From assembly GCA_019359315.1 (NCBI GenBank), contig JAHHHO010000005.1, positions 62,001 through 126,000 on the forward strand: a stretch of DNA of 64,000 nt. Reading direction: 5' to 3'. The notes beneath the pieces are model-generated. The model saw only the letters and a program-made list of their open reading frames with translations. It did not search any database and was not told the origin of the DNA. This stretch comes from Myxacorys californica WJT36-NPBG1. GTDB lineage: Bacteria; Cyanobacteriota; Cyanobacteriia; Leptolyngbyales; Leptolyngbyaceae. The position numbers and the translations under genes are program-made. Numbering within the stretch: the first letter of the stretch is position 1; every line of letters starts with the position of its first letter. This document shows positions 46,046 through 55,171 of this stretch, piece after piece.

Positions 46046-46954
46046 ATGAGAGACCGGATTGAGCAACTCGTTCAGAATTTGAACCGTGCTATCGTTGGAA
46101 AACACGAGGCGATCCGCTTGGTTCTGGTTGCCCTGCTCTCTGGGGGACACGCCTTGCTAGAAGACGTTCCCGGCGTTGGCAAGACCCTATTGGCAAAATC
46201 GTTAGCCAAATCCATTGACGGCAAGTTTCAACGGTTGCAATGCACACCAGACTTGCTGCCGAGCGACGTGACCGGAACCAACATTTGGAATCCCAGCACT
46301 GGAAGCTTTGAGTTTCTGGCTGGCCCGGTGTTCGCCAACATCTTGCTAACCGACGAAATTAATCGGGCTACTCCCCGAACGCAAGCTGCCTTGCTCGAAG
46401 TCATGGAAGAACACCAAGTAACGATCGATGGTCATTCCCGTAAAGTACCGGAACCCTTCTTTGTCATTGCCACTCAGAACCCTGTGGAATACCAGGGAAC
46501 CTTCCCGCTCCCCGAAGCTCAAATGGATCGCTTTGCTTTGTCATTATCGCTCGGCTATCCCACGGAAGCTGAGGAACTGCAAATGTTACAGCGACTCTCC
46601 ACCGGGTTTGCCCCCGAAGCTCTGCAGCCTTGCATCAGTTTGGAGGAGGTGCAACAGCTTCAGAAGTTGTGTACTCAAGTCACGGTCGAACTCTCGTTGC
46701 AGCAGTATATTTTGAACCTGGTTCGAGCCACCCGACAGGATGAAGAAGTCACGCTGGGTGCAAGTCCGCGAGGAACGCTGGCGCTACAGAAAGCCGTTCA
46801 AGCGTTGGCATTTTTAGAAGGCAGAGATTACGCAATTCCAGACGATGTAAAAGAACTTGCGCCGCACGTGTTGTCTCACCGCATCATTTCGGCAGGCGGA
46901 CGGCGCTCTAGCGCGATCGTTGATCGACTGCTGCGCTCGATCGCAATTCCATAA
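46046..46954 (+). CDS. MoxR family AAA+ ATPase
   Basis: This AAA+ chaperone-like ATPase of 302 residues has Walker A LEDVPGVGKTLLAKSLA, Walker B LLTDEINRATPRTQAAL, sensor 1 IATQNPVEYQGTFPLPEAQMDRF and a C-terminal lid with SPRGTLALQKA. MoxR proteins often help mature metal-containing enzymes or work with VWA-domain partners; none is next to it. ATG 46046 has AGGA 8 bases upstream; a longer in-frame frame back to 45893 overlaps ribF and reads as non-conserved. Confidence 0.92.
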   Translation: MRDRIEQLVQNLNRAIVGKHEAIRLVLVALLSGGHALLEDVPGVGKTLLAKSLAKSIDGKFQRLQCTPDLLPSDVTGTNIWNPSTGSFEFLAGPVFANILLTDEINRATPRTQAALLEVMEEHQVTIDGHSRKVPEPFFVIATQNPVEYQGTFPLPEAQMDRFALSLSLGYPTEAEELQMLQRLSTGFAPEALQPCISLEEVQQLQKLCTQVTVELSLQQYILNLVRATRQDEEVTLGASPRGTLALQKAVQALAFLEGRDYAIPDDVKELAPHVLSHRIISAGGRRSSAIVDRLLRSIAIP

Positions 46955-47008
46955 GATAGTAAGGTGAGAGGTTCAACTATCGTCCGCCTTTATCGATGGA
47001 AAACTGCT

Positions 47009-47596
47009 ATGCTTTCGTCCTCACTAGTTGTACGAATTCCGTCCTCCATTCTCGCGATGACAGATGACCAGTTTTTTGAGTTCTGTCGGTTTAACCGTGA
47101 CCTGCAAATTGAGCGCGATCGCTATGGAGAAATTTCAATTATGTCCCCCGCAGGTTCAGAAACTGGAAATCGAGAAGCCAGAATTATTCATCAGTTAGTG
47201 AACTGGTCAGACGAAGACGGTACTGGACTGGCATTTAGCTCTAGCGCGGGCTTCAAGCTCTCGACCGGGGCAGATCGTTCTCCTGATGCGTCTTGGATTA
47301 CAATCGAGCGCTGGAACACACTCACGCCTGAGCAGCAGCAAAAGTTCGCTCCGATTTGTCCTGATTTTGTCGTTGAGCTGCGATCGCTCTCTGACAACCT
47401 CAAACCCTTGCAAGAGAAGATGGAGGAGTACGCGCAAGAACCGGGATTTCGGTTGGGTTTGTTGATTGACCGCAAGCATCGAAGAGTCTACATTTACCGA
47501 GCGGGACAAGCAACCGAATGTTTAGAGAATCCTGAAACCGTAAGCGCTGATCCCGTGTTGCCAAACTTCGTTCTAAAGTTGAGTAAGGTTTGGTAG
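47009..47596 (+). CDS. Uma2 family endonuclease-like protein (DUF820)
   Basis: The product is about 195 residues with the restriction-endonuclease-like fold of DUF820. ELQIERDRYGEISIMSPAGSETGNRE-type sequence opens the domain (here DLQIERDRYGEI), SPDASWI holds the catalytic Asp, and FVVELRSLSDNLKPLQEKMEEY the Glu-x-(Lys-like) motif: it reads ELRS rather than ExK. ATG 47009 is chosen; ATG 47057 is possible. This family is massively expanded in cyanobacteria and its function is unproven. Confidence 0.85.
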   Translation: MLSSSLVVRIPSSILAMTDDQFFEFCRFNRDLQIERDRYGEISIMSPAGSETGNREARIIHQLVNWSDEDGTGLAFSSSAGFKLSTGADRSPDASWITIERWNTLTPEQQQKFAPICPDFVVELRSLSDNLKPLQEKMEEYAQEPGFRLGLLIDRKHRRVYIYRAGQATECLENPETVSADPVLPNFVLKLSKVW

Positions 47597-47724
47597 AAGT
47601 TCTGCATTCCTGAAGATTTTTTAGATTACGGACGGATTTCACCCAGCGATCAGCGGGACAAGCTCTGAAAGATGGCTCGTAATGCGCCAGAATTTAACTA
47701 GGGAAACACGCAGGACGCGATCGA

Positions 47725-48699
47725 ATGGATATCAAACGTGGATTTGTCAGTGCAGTCGGCAATACGCCACTCATCCGCCTCAATAGTTTTAGTGATGAAA
47801 CTGGGTGTGAAATTTTGGGCAAAGCAGAATTTCTCAACCCAGGCGGATCGGTTAAAGATCGAGCTGCCCTCTACATCATTGAAGATGCCGAAGCAAAAGG
47901 CTTACTCAAACCGGGAGGAACGGTAGTCGAAGGAACCGCAGGCAACACAGGAATTGGACTTGCCCACATCTGTAACGCCAAGGGCTACAAGTGCCTGATC
48001 ATCATTCCTGATACTCAATCTCAAGAGAAAATTGACCTGTTGCGAACTTTAGGTGCAGAAGTTCGCACGGTTCCAGCAGTTCCTTACAAAGACCCGAACA
48101 ACTACGTCAAACTGTCGGGCCGAATTGCGGCAGAAATGGACAACGCAGTTTGGGCAAATCAGTTCGAGAATCTTGCCAACCGTGAGGCACACTACAAAAC
48201 GACCGCTCCAGAAATGTGGGCGCAGACTGACGGCAACATCGACGCCTGGGTGACTGCAACCGGGACAGGCGGAACCTATGCAGGCGTGTCGATGTTTCTC
48301 AAAGAAAAGAATCCGAACATCCGATGCGTGCTTGCTGACCCAATGGGAAGTGGGCTGTATAGCTACGTGAAAACCGGCGAGATTAAGCTTGAAGGCAGTT
48401 CGATCACCGAAGGCATTGGCAATAGCCGCATCACCGGAAATATGGAAGGTGCACCGGTCGATGATGCGATTCAGATTGACGATCGCGAAGCGATTCGGGT
48501 GATCTACCAACTGATGGAGAAAGACGGCTTATTTATGGGCGGCTCGGTAGGAATTAACGTCGCGGCAGCCGTTGTCTTGGCAAAACAAATGGGAGCCGGA
48601 CATACGATCGTCACCGCTCTCTGTGATGGCGGCAGTCGCTATCAGTCCAAACTATTTAACCGAGATTGGTTAGCATCGAAGGGATTGTTACCGAATTGA
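47725..48699 (+). CDS. cysK: cysteine synthase A (O-acetylserine sulfhydrylase)
   Basis: This PLP enzyme makes cysteine from O-acetylserine and sulfide. VGNTPLIRLN is at residues 11-20, and the PLP Lys44 is in NPGGSVKDRA. EGTAGNTGIGLA binds substrate carboxylate and TGTGGTYAGVS the PLP phosphate. Length of 324 residues is normal. A thioredoxin-like 2Fe-2S ferredoxin gene starts 10 bases after the stop, suggesting co-transcription. Confidence 0.93.
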   Translation: MDIKRGFVSAVGNTPLIRLNSFSDETGCEILGKAEFLNPGGSVKDRAALYIIEDAEAKGLLKPGGTVVEGTAGNTGIGLAHICNAKGYKCLIIIPDTQSQEKIDLLRTLGAEVRTVPAVPYKDPNNYVKLSGRIAAEMDNAVWANQFENLANREAHYKTTAPEMWAQTDGNIDAWVTATGTGGTYAGVSMFLKEKNPNIRCVLADPMGSGLYSYVKTGEIKLEGSSITEGIGNSRITGNMEGAPVDDAIQIDDREAIRVIYQLMEKDGLFMGGSVGINVAAAVVLAKQMGAGHTIVTALCDGGSRYQSKLFNRDWLASKGLLPN

Positions 48700-48708
48700 A
48701 GCTGACTC

Positions 48709-48999
48709 ATGAGGATCGGACTAGAGCCACAATGCGTGCGAGTTTGCCAGAATAAGTCGTGTCGCAAACTGGGAGCCGCTAAGGTACTCGCTGCGTTTCA
48801 AGCCCATCCCATAATAGGGGTCGAAATTGAGAGTAGTCGCTGTCTTGGGCAATGCGGGAACGGCCCGATGGTACTCGTCTTGCCCGAGCAGGTTTGGTAT
48901 TGTCGGGTGTCGCCTGAAGAGGTAGACGCGATTAAAACTCGTCACTTAATTAATGGACGCCCGATTCAATCGATGCTGTATCGCAAATTTCACGGTTAG
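48709..48999 (+). CDS. thioredoxin-like [2Fe-2S] ferredoxin
   Basis: The 96-residue protein has Cys13 and Cys18 (VCQNKSC, Cx4C) and Cys45 and Cys49 (CLGQC, Cx3C), the cluster ligands of the NuoE-type thioredoxin-like ferredoxin fold. An extra Cys9 precedes them. It lies 10 bases after cysK. The likely role is electron transfer, but its partner is unknown. The stop overlaps a GTG that opens a repeat-derived frame, which I do not treat as a gene. Confidence 0.88.
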   Translation: MRIGLEPQCVRVCQNKSCRKLGAAKVLAAFQAHPIIGVEIESSRCLGQCGNGPMVLVLPEQVWYCRVSPEEVDAIKTRHLINGRPIQSMLYRKFHG

Positions 49000-49018
49000 T
49001 GCAAGCCCTTACGCGATT

Positions 49019-49095
49019 GGCGCTGCCAAGCTTCAAAGAATCAGCGCAAAGCGCAACTTTGAAGAAAATGGCTTTACCAAGCTCCGCAGGGGTTC
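49019..49095 (+). repeat. dispersed repeat, copy 1 (plus orientation)
   Basis: The 41 bases 49019-49059 match 35 of 41 with the reverse complement of 50538-50578. The core GCGCAAAGCGCAAC is shared with sites at 15053, 43941 and 43981. Similarity weakens but continues to about 49095 (ACCAAGCT, CCGCAGG). In one frame it reads ALPSFKESAQSAT. Confidence 0.7.
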
Positions 49096-49309
49096 GAGAA
49101 GTCCGTTGGATTGCCCGATCAGAAACTCAGCCTGGTGAAGCCTTAGCGATCGATACCGCTTCTTCCCATACAAAGAGTTGCGCTTCGGTGGAACCCGTTT
49201 TAGCATAGGGCTAGTTTTTTAGAAGAGAGTTACACAGCTTTTCCAAAGCTAGGTAAAGAGGTGTCTCCTGTCTTTTTCTGACAACGAACTCAGCGTTGAG
49301 GCAAGTAGA

Positions 49310-50518
49310 ATGAATCGACCCCAGCGACGATCCCTGCGGCTCTACGTCGGAGAAAGTGAGACCAGCTACCCTGAAGGGGAATTGCGAACTAGCCGTCATG
49401 CGACTTGGCTAGAACTCTTCTTTGATCTTGTGTTTGTCGTGGCGATCGCAGAACTGGCGCATTTTCTCCACGACCATCTCGATTGGACGGGCATCGTTAG
49501 TTTCGCTGTCCTGTTTGTTCCAATCTGGTGGCTGTGGATTGACTTTAGTTATTACGCGGATCAGTTTGACGTTGAGCGAGGATTTTATCGCCTGATTATG
49601 CTGGGTGTCATGTTTGGGATGATTGTGCTGGGATTAACCATTCCAGAAGCGCTACAAAACGGATCAGCCCAGTTCGCGTCCGTCTATGCAGCGTTGCGCT
49701 TTGTGATCGTCGGGTTATATTTTCAGGCGTGGCGACTGGTTCCCGAATCGCGAGAACTCACGAAGCGCTACACGCTCAGTTTTGCGATCGCGCTTGTTTT
49801 ATGGCTTGTCTCGATCGTGCTGCCGCCTCCGGTTCGATTCGTTCTTTGGGGCATTGCCCTGCTGATTGAGATTAGCAATGGTCCGATTACCTACGTCACG
49901 ATTCGATCAGTGCCGGTTCAGGTGTCGCACATGGACGAACGGTTTGGGCTATTTGTGATCATTGTTTTAGGAGAAGCGATTCTGGCTGTGGCAACCGGAG
50001 TTTCTGACATTAAATGGCAATGGCAAGAAACCTTGACCGCAATCAGTGGGTTCATTGCCGCCGTGAGCTTATGGTGGCTGTATTTTGAATGTGCAGAAGA
50101 TTCGGTGATTAACCAGGCACTGCGAAGCAATCAGAAACGAGCGTTGTTGAAATCATTTGTTTATGGCTACAGTCATGTGTTGGTGTTTGCCGGGATTGTT
50201 GCGTCTGGAGTTGGAATTCAGGCCGCGATCGAAGGCGTAGACGTAGGACAGTTAAGCCTTGCAACCTGCACCGTTCTGTGTGGAGGAATCAGCTTGTATC
50301 TGATTGGACTCACTGCGGTTCAGTGGGCAGCACCGCGATCGTTACCGAATCGAATTCTGGGCGGACGGATGTTGGCCGCGATCGCCTGTGTCGCCTTGAT
50401 TGGACTAGGCGGATTTCTCGCTCCGGTTGCGTTGATGGGACTTTTAGTGCTGATTCTGATTGGACTAATCCAGTTTCAATCGCACAGTTCAACGGCGTTG
50501 AAAGAATTGCAATCCTAA
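49310..50518 (+). CDS. ltrA: low temperature requirement protein A (LtrA)
   Basis: This multi-pass membrane protein of 402 residues belongs to the LtrA family, first linked to growth at low temperature in Listeria. The hallmark WLELFFDLVFVVAIAELAHFLHDH is at the N-terminus, followed by about 10-12 hydrophobic segments, including VPIWWLWIDFSYYADQF and FGLFVIIVLGEAIL. Its function is not established in cyanobacteria. The gene is flanked by inverted copies of a dispersed repeat (49019 and 50538), and the spacer upstream contains no other gene. Confidence 0.88.
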   Translation: MNRPQRRSLRLYVGESETSYPEGELRTSRHATWLELFFDLVFVVAIAELAHFLHDHLDWTGIVSFAVLFVPIWWLWIDFSYYADQFDVERGFYRLIMLGVMFGMIVLGLTIPEALQNGSAQFASVYAALRFVIVGLYFQAWRLVPESRELTKRYTLSFAIALVLWLVSIVLPPPVRFVLWGIALLIEISNGPITYVTIRSVPVQVSHMDERFGLFVIIVLGEAILAVATGVSDIKWQWQETLTAISGFIAAVSLWWLYFECAEDSVINQALRSNQKRALLKSFVYGYSHVLVFAGIVASGVGIQAAIEGVDVGQLSLATCTVLCGGISLYLIGLTAVQWAAPRSLPNRILGGRMLAAIACVALIGLGGFLAPVALMGLLVLILIGLIQFQSHSSTALKELQS

Positions 50519-50520
50519 GC

Positions 50521-50578
50521 TTGCTGAGGTTCCTATGAAGTTGAGCCTTGCACCGATTCTTTGGAGCTTGGCAGAGCC
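50521..50578 (-). repeat. dispersed repeat, copy 2 (minus orientation)
   Basis: On the minus strand, 50578-50538 aligns to the copy at 49019-49059 at 35 of 41 positions. It runs into the last 14 codons and stop of ygfZ and ends beside the ltrA stop. In the ygfZ frame it encodes ALPSSKESVQGST, close to ALPSFKESAQSAT in copy 1. Confidence 0.7.
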
Positions 50579-51540
50579 GATCGCGAAAGGTAGGGCAAAT
50601 CGACCACTTCACCTTGACTCTCGCCCGCTTTCACCTCCAAGCCTGCGCCGCCTGCTTTCGTGCGGATGTAAGCGAGAGCGATCGCTCCAGATTGGGTTTC
50701 AGCCACGCTGGTTAGCGTTCCGACTTTCGTGTCCTCAACGGTTACAGTTGTGCCGACTTCAGCAAGTTGATCGAGTCGGACTCCCCACAGTTGTTGCTTG
50801 ACCCCGTTGTACGTATCGAGTCTGGCGATCGTTTCTTGCCCGATGTAGCAGCCTTTGTTGAATGAAATGGTGTGCCACAGTCCCGCTTCTAAAGGATTGT
50901 AATCATCGGTCAACTCGTGTCCCGGCATAGGGCGACCTTGTTCGACGCGGAGATAGTTCCAAGCGCGATCGCTGAGTGCGATCGCACCCGCTTCGACTAA
51001 AACGGATTGGATATTGGAGGGCGCAATCAAGGTGTAGCCTTCTGTGGCTAAGCCGCTTCCAACCGCCACTCTCACTTCCTGCCCGGCAATCGTGAACATG
51101 CGATGCGTTCCGTAAGGTTGCCCGACAATCTCTGCAGCTCCCAGTTTCTGGAGCAGGGCGTGACTTTGTGGGCCGAGCAAGCTGAAGGCAAATGTTTGGT
51201 CTGTTCTATCCGTTAGCTTCACTTTATCGGCGAAGAAAATGTAGCGATCGAGAAACGACATAATCTTCTCAGCCATTCCAGGTGACACCATCAGCAAGAC
51301 GGATTCATCAAGAATATAAGCCGTTGCTAGATCGATTGTTCGTGCTGTGGACGTGAGAAACACCGTATCGCAGCCTTCTCCCGGTTTACGGAGTTTGAGG
51401 TCGTTAGTGCTTTGGTTGTGAAGGAAGCTCAGCCGATCCGCATCGGATACTTCAATGCGTCCCCAAGTGCTGCGATCGTAGACGGCAACGCCAGAGGTTA
51501 CGGCTTCAAGTTCTGCGTTAAGGGTTTGATCTTGAGTCAT
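50533..51540 (-). CDS. ygfZ: folate-binding protein YgfZ (GcvT-like)
   Basis: YgfZ is a tetrahydrofolate-binding protein related to GcvT that helps maintain iron-sulfur enzymes. The 335-residue product has the signature KGCYIGQETIARLDT, with the essential Cys, and an N-terminal AVYDRSTWGRIEVSDADRLSFLHN. The last 14 residues (starting about ALPSSKES) come from the dispersed repeat at 50538 and are unlikely to be native to the family. The gene is convergent with ltrA, 14 bases apart. Confidence 0.92.
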   Translation of the reverse strand: MTQDQTLNAELEAVTSGVAVYDRSTWGRIEVSDADRLSFLHNQSTNDLKLRKPGEGCDTVFLTSTARTIDLATAYILDESVLLMVSPGMAEKIMSFLDRYIFFADKVKLTDRTDQTFAFSLLGPQSHALLQKLGAAEIVGQPYGTHRMFTIAGQEVRVAVGSGLATEGYTLIAPSNIQSVLVEAGAIALSDRAWNYLRVEQGRPMPGHELTDDYNPLEAGLWHTISFNKGCYIGQETIARLDTYNGVKQQLWGVRLDQLAEVGTTVTVEDTKVGTLTSVAETQSGAIALAYIRTKAGGAGLEVKAGESQGEVVDLPYLSRSALPSSKESVQGSTS

Positions 51541-51658
51541 GACTGTGAGTTTAGCGTTTTATCGATTGTCCTACATATCCTCAGCATAGCCATGCGACTG
51601 CCCTTGTCGTGCGACGAGTGCGCTTCAGTAAAATAATAGAGAGGCTAACGGAGGCTGT

Positions 51659-52207
51659 ATGCTTTTAACCGCTAAAGACTTAGAGATGGTGCAGGCGCAA
51701 TACCCCGACTATCGATTGGAGTTGGTGAACGGAGAAATCGTGATTATGAGCCCATCGGGGTATGAATCGGATGAGGTTGCGTTTGAGTTTGGTCGTCAGT
51801 TAGCAAATTGGACGAAACCTCGCAAGTTGGGGCGTGTGACAGGTTCTAGTGCAGGATTTGTGCTGCCGAATGCAGATACTCGTGCCCCAGATGTGTCGTT
51901 CGTCGAGGCAAGGCGGTTACGGCGGAGTCCACGCAGTTTTGCCGAGCTTGCTCCTGATCTGATGGTAGAGGTCAAGTCGCCCACGGATAGCCTAACGAAG
52001 CTGAGAGAGAAGATTGAGAAGTTTTTGGAGATGGGAACAAGGGTTGGAATTTTGATTAACCCGGAGCAGCGTTGGGTTGAAGTTCGCCGCTCTCAGCAGG
52101 AGCCGATTGTGCTAAAGGATGGTGAGGTGCTGACAATTCCAGAACTTCTGCCTGGATGGGAGGTGAAGATTGAAGAGTTGTGGTCGCCGGAGTTTGATGA
52201 GGAGTAA
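51659..52207 (+). CDS. Uma2 family endonuclease-like protein (DUF820)
   Basis: The 182-residue product is a second DUF820 member, more typical than the one at 47009. It has YRLELVNGEIVIMSPSGYESDE, APDVSFVEARRL with the active-site Asp, and LMVEVKSPTDSLTKLREKI, which holds the ExK motif intact. GGAGG is 4-5 bases before ATG 51659. Function unproven. The convergent neighbour ends 15 bases away. Confidence 0.9.
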   Translation: MLLTAKDLEMVQAQYPDYRLELVNGEIVIMSPSGYESDEVAFEFGRQLANWTKPRKLGRVTGSSAGFVLPNADTRAPDVSFVEARRLRRSPRSFAELAPDLMVEVKSPTDSLTKLREKIEKFLEMGTRVGILINPEQRWVEVRRSQQEPIVLKDGEVLTIPELLPGWEVKIEELWSPEFDEE

Positions 52208-52222
52208 GGCGCGATTTGTTCA

Positions 52223-52717
52223 TCAGGTCGGCAAATTATCAAAAATCTCTGACACGAGCCGCTTTGTCTTGTCATCTAATTCATTCCAGTCAACTTCGCC
52301 CGTTTCATCAATTAAACTCGTATCGACCTCAACCGGGCGATCGTCGGTTAAAGGTTGATTATCGGTTTGAAAGCAAATTCTGTAGCACAGCTCCCACAGA
52401 TCAACCGTCACCTGCCGATCGTTGTGCTCTAACTGCAATTCGTAGCCTGGATAAGGATTCGGAAGATGCGACAAAGACTGCTCAATTTGCATCGCTTGAT
52501 CCGGTGAAGCCGTTTTAAGCTGCTCTTGCAGCTCCGCCACCGTTGCCTTTACATCCTCAGGAATTCCATCTGCCCACACCAAGGCATCGCGATACGTCCC
52601 TTTCCACGTCGTTTCGTCTAACTGCTTGCGAAGATTATCAATCAGGCGGATAAACGCAGGCTGCATCAACACTTCTGCCTGTTGCCACGTTTCTATATCT
52701 GCAAATCTAGGCTTCAT
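52223..52717 (-). CDS. conserved cyanobacterial hypothetical protein
   Basis: This soluble acidic 164-residue protein has [32 protein letters not shown] at the N-terminus, a helical middle, and [28 protein letters not shown]. No catalytic motif or signal peptide is visible. I recall similar unnamed proteins in cyanobacteria but no function. It is divergent from fmt, 75 bases away. Confidence 0.65.
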   Translation of the reverse strand: MKPRFADIETWQQAEVLMQPAFIRLIDNLRKQLDETTWKGTYRDALVWADGIPEDVKATVAELQEQLKTASPDQAMQIEQSLSHLPNPYPGYELQLEHNDRQVTVDLWELCYRICFQTDNQPLTDDRPVEVDTSLIDETGEVDWNELDDKTKRLVSEIFDNLPT

Positions 52718-52791
52718 CTCAAAAAGGTGAAAACGTAATGAGGTATTGGCTTCATACTAAAGGGTATTGCCTTACGCCAAAGTCCCTCTGC

Positions 52792-53808
52792 ATGAAGATT
52801 GTTTTCTTTGGAACGCCGCAGTTTGCCGTTCCCACACTCCAAGCCTTGCTGTCAGATTCTAGGTTTGATGTCGTTGCGATCGTCACTCAGCCCGACAAGC
52901 GACGAGGACGCGGGAGCGAATTGTCGCCGTCTCCAGTTAAAGCAATTGCAACATCGCATCAGCTTCCAGTGTGGCAGCCCCATCGCATCAAAAAAGACGA
53001 AGACACTCTAGAAAAACTTCGAGCGACCGAGGCGGATGCGTTTGTCGTGGTCGCGTATGGACAGATTCTCTCGCAGCAAATTCTCGACATGCCGCGTTTG
53101 GGCTGTCTCAACGTTCACGGCTCGATTTTGCCAAAATATCGAGGAGCCGCGCCGATTCAGTGGTGCCTTTACCACGGTGAAGCGGAGACGGGCATTACTA
53201 CGATGTTGATGGATGCGGGAATGGATACGGGTGCAATGTTATTAAAGGCAACGGTTGCGATCGCGCCCCTCGACACCGCCCCTGATCTCGCCGCCAAACT
53301 ATCTACGGTTGGAGCAGAGTTGCTGATTGAAACCCTACTGAAGCTGGAAAACCAAACGATTCAATCAATTCCCCAAAATAATGCAGAGGCAACCTACGCG
53401 CCGTTGATCAAAAAAGCCGATTATGAATTGGATTGGTCGAAGAGTGCGATCGCGCTGCACAATCAAATCCGGGGGTTCTTCCCCAACTGCACCACGACCT
53501 TTCGCGGCAGTGCGCTTAAAGTCATGGCAACCATTCCCCTCGAACCCACGTTGCTAACTCAGCTTCCGTCAGAGTTTGCCACACTTCAGCAAGAAACCTC
53601 TAGTCTGACTTCAATAGACCCACCCGGAACGATAGCTCCACCCGGAACGATTGTGGCGATTCTTAAAAATCGTGGAGCTGTCGTGCAAACGGGAGACGGA
53701 CTATTGTTGCTAAGGGCCGTTCAGCAAGCCGGTAAACGTGCTCAGTCTGGGTGGGATTTTGCTAACGGCGTGCGGTTAGAAGTGGGCGAACAGATTACTC
53801 GTGATTGA
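52792..53808 (+). CDS. fmt: methionyl-tRNA formyltransferase
   Basis: Fmt formylates Met-tRNA-fMet using 10-formyltetrahydrofolate. [16 protein letters not shown] opens the Rossmann domain, [19 protein letters not shown] carries the catalytic Asn-His, and [14 protein letters not shown] follows. The C-terminal OB-like domain is present. ATG 52792 gives 338 residues; an upstream in-frame ATG at 52738 adds 18 unlikely residues. An 18-base in-frame duplication near 53631-53660 gives [12 protein letters not shown], just before the C-terminal domain's first strand. Confidence 0.95.
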   Translation: MKIVFFGTPQFAVPTLQALLSDSRFDVVAIVTQPDKRRGRGSELSPSPVKAIATSHQLPVWQPHRIKKDEDTLEKLRATEADAFVVVAYGQILSQQILDMPRLGCLNVHGSILPKYRGAAPIQWCLYHGEAETGITTMLMDAGMDTGAMLLKATVAIAPLDTAPDLAAKLSTVGAELLIETLLKLENQTIQSIPQNNAEATYAPLIKKADYELDWSKSAIALHNQIRGFFPNCTTTFRGSALKVMATIPLEPTLLTQLPSEFATLQQETSSLTSIDPPGTIAPPGTIVAILKNRGAVVQTGDGLLLLRAVQQAGKRAQSGWDFANGVRLEVGEQITRD

Positions 53809-53855
53809 ACGTTGCCCCTGGGTGAACCCGTGAAGGCGTAATTCAACCGAATTGC

Positions 53856-54209
53856 CTACGCAGGATCGTAATAGCGGCATCCTTCACACGGACCTTCTGG
53901 ATTCACTGCACATCGCACAATCTCCGATCGCGCACTATACGCGCAGGTTGCATCGCCCAACACCCAACGCCCTGCAACCAAACTCCGTTCTACCGGATGT
54001 TGCGTTTTCTGAACATAAATAGCAATCTTGTGCAATCGATAGCGTCCAGACCTCAACTGATAGCGATGCCGACGTTCTAAAACCGTATACGTCTGACCCT
54101 CTAAATCAAAGTAAGTGCCCGGTTGCGGAGACCAATCGAGATGTACGTTTCCAAGGGACTGCTTTGGATGAGTCAGAATAACCTCTGTTGGCAGAGTAGT
54201 TTGCTCCAT
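53856..54209 (-). CDS. DUF6464 family protein
   Basis: The 117-residue cyanobacterial protein has PGTYFDLEGQTYTVLERRHRYQL and a basic RSGRYRLHKIAIYVQ strand. It ends with Cys-rich WVLGDATCAYSARSEIVRCAVNPEGPCEGCRYYDP. Four cysteines (one, one and a CxxC) could bind metal, which is inference. Function is unknown. It is convergent with fmt. Confidence 0.85.
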   Translation of the reverse strand: MEQTTLPTEVILTHPKQSLGNVHLDWSPQPGTYFDLEGQTYTVLERRHRYQLRSGRYRLHKIAIYVQKTQHPVERSLVAGRWVLGDATCAYSARSEIVRCAVNPEGPCEGCRYYDPA

Positions 54210-54336
54210 GAGAAATCGTGGTTGAAAAAGTGTGTTGTCAACAGCTCAGAATCTTCTCGATGGTAGCGCGATTACTTCACAATACAAAATTCGCAACTCG
54301 TAATGAGGAATGCCAATGACTTTACTGACCCAGACT

Positions 54337-55116
54337 TTACTTGCCTAAATACGCTTCTAGAACTTGAGAATTTGTTTGGATTTCCGTTGGTGTCCCTTCT
54401 GCAAGATTTTTACCTTCTGCTAACACCCACACGCGATCGCAGATCGACATAATCACGTCCATATTGTGTTCAATCACGAGAAAGGTGAGACCCTGGCGAT
54501 TCCAATAGGTAATGTATTCACAAATTTGCTTGATTAACGTCGGGTTCACGCCCGCCGCAGGTTCATCAAGCAGAATTAATTTTGGGCGCGTCATCAGCGC
54601 CCGTGAGATCTCTAACAGTTTGCGCTGTCCGCCCGATAATGCGCCCGCATAGTCGTTTGCTTTCGCCGCGAGTCCAACCGATTCGAGAATTTCTAAAGCG
54701 CGATCGCGGGCGTCCCGTTCTTCTTGGGCAATGCGTCCCGGCAAAAACCACGTACTCCAAAATTTCTCCCCAGTTTGCTGCTGCGCGGCCAACAACATGT
54801 TATCCATCACCGAGAGCCGCGATAAAACCCGCGCCACCTGAAACGTGCGAGTCATGCCTCGTTGAGCAATTTGGTAGGGTCGCAATCGCTCAATTGGCTC
54901 TCCATCAAACAACACGCGCCCCTGATCCGGTTCGATGAAATTTGACAATAGATTAAACAAGGTTGTCTTTCCGGCTCCATTTGGACCAATTAATCCAGTA
55001 ATGCTGCCTTGGGCCACCTCAATCGATGCATCATTTACCGCTTTTACGCCACCAAAACTTTTCATCAATCCTGTTGCAGACAGAACTGGCATGGGCGATT
55101 TGGAAAGGTCAGTCAT
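54337..55116 (-). CDS. LivG-type ABC transporter ATP-binding protein
   Basis: This 259-residue ATPase belongs to a hydrophobic or branched-chain amino acid importer. Walker A GPNGAGKTTL, signature LSGGQRKLLEI and Walker B LILLDEPAAGVNP are intact. The C-terminal region keeps the LivG-like insert and end (VWVLAEGKNLAEGTP). The permease gene lies just upstream on the same strand, 55 bases away. Binding protein, second permease and LivF-type ATPase are not in the window. In cyanobacteria the NatA/NatC transporter has this split genomic layout. ATG 55116 is preferred over TTG 55131. Confidence 0.92.
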   Translation of the reverse strand: MTDLSKSPMPVLSATGLMKSFGGVKAVNDASIEVAQGSITGLIGPNGAGKTTLFNLLSNFIEPDQGRVLFDGEPIERLRPYQIAQRGMTRTFQVARVLSRLSVMDNMLLAAQQQTGEKFWSTWFLPGRIAQEERDARDRALEILESVGLAAKANDYAGALSGGQRKLLEISRALMTRPKLILLDEPAAGVNPTLIKQICEYITYWNRQGLTFLVIEHNMDVIMSICDRVWVLAEGKNLAEGTPTEIQTNSQVLEAYLGK

Positions 55117-55171
55117 CGTGCTTTGCTTCAATCCAATTACGTCTTCAATTTAATTACTGACCAAGGGTCAA

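Noticed and set aside
48999-49208. 69-codon GTG ORF overlapping the ferredoxin stop
   Set aside because: Its sequence is largely the dispersed repeat; no ribosome-binding site of its own and no recognisable protein family.
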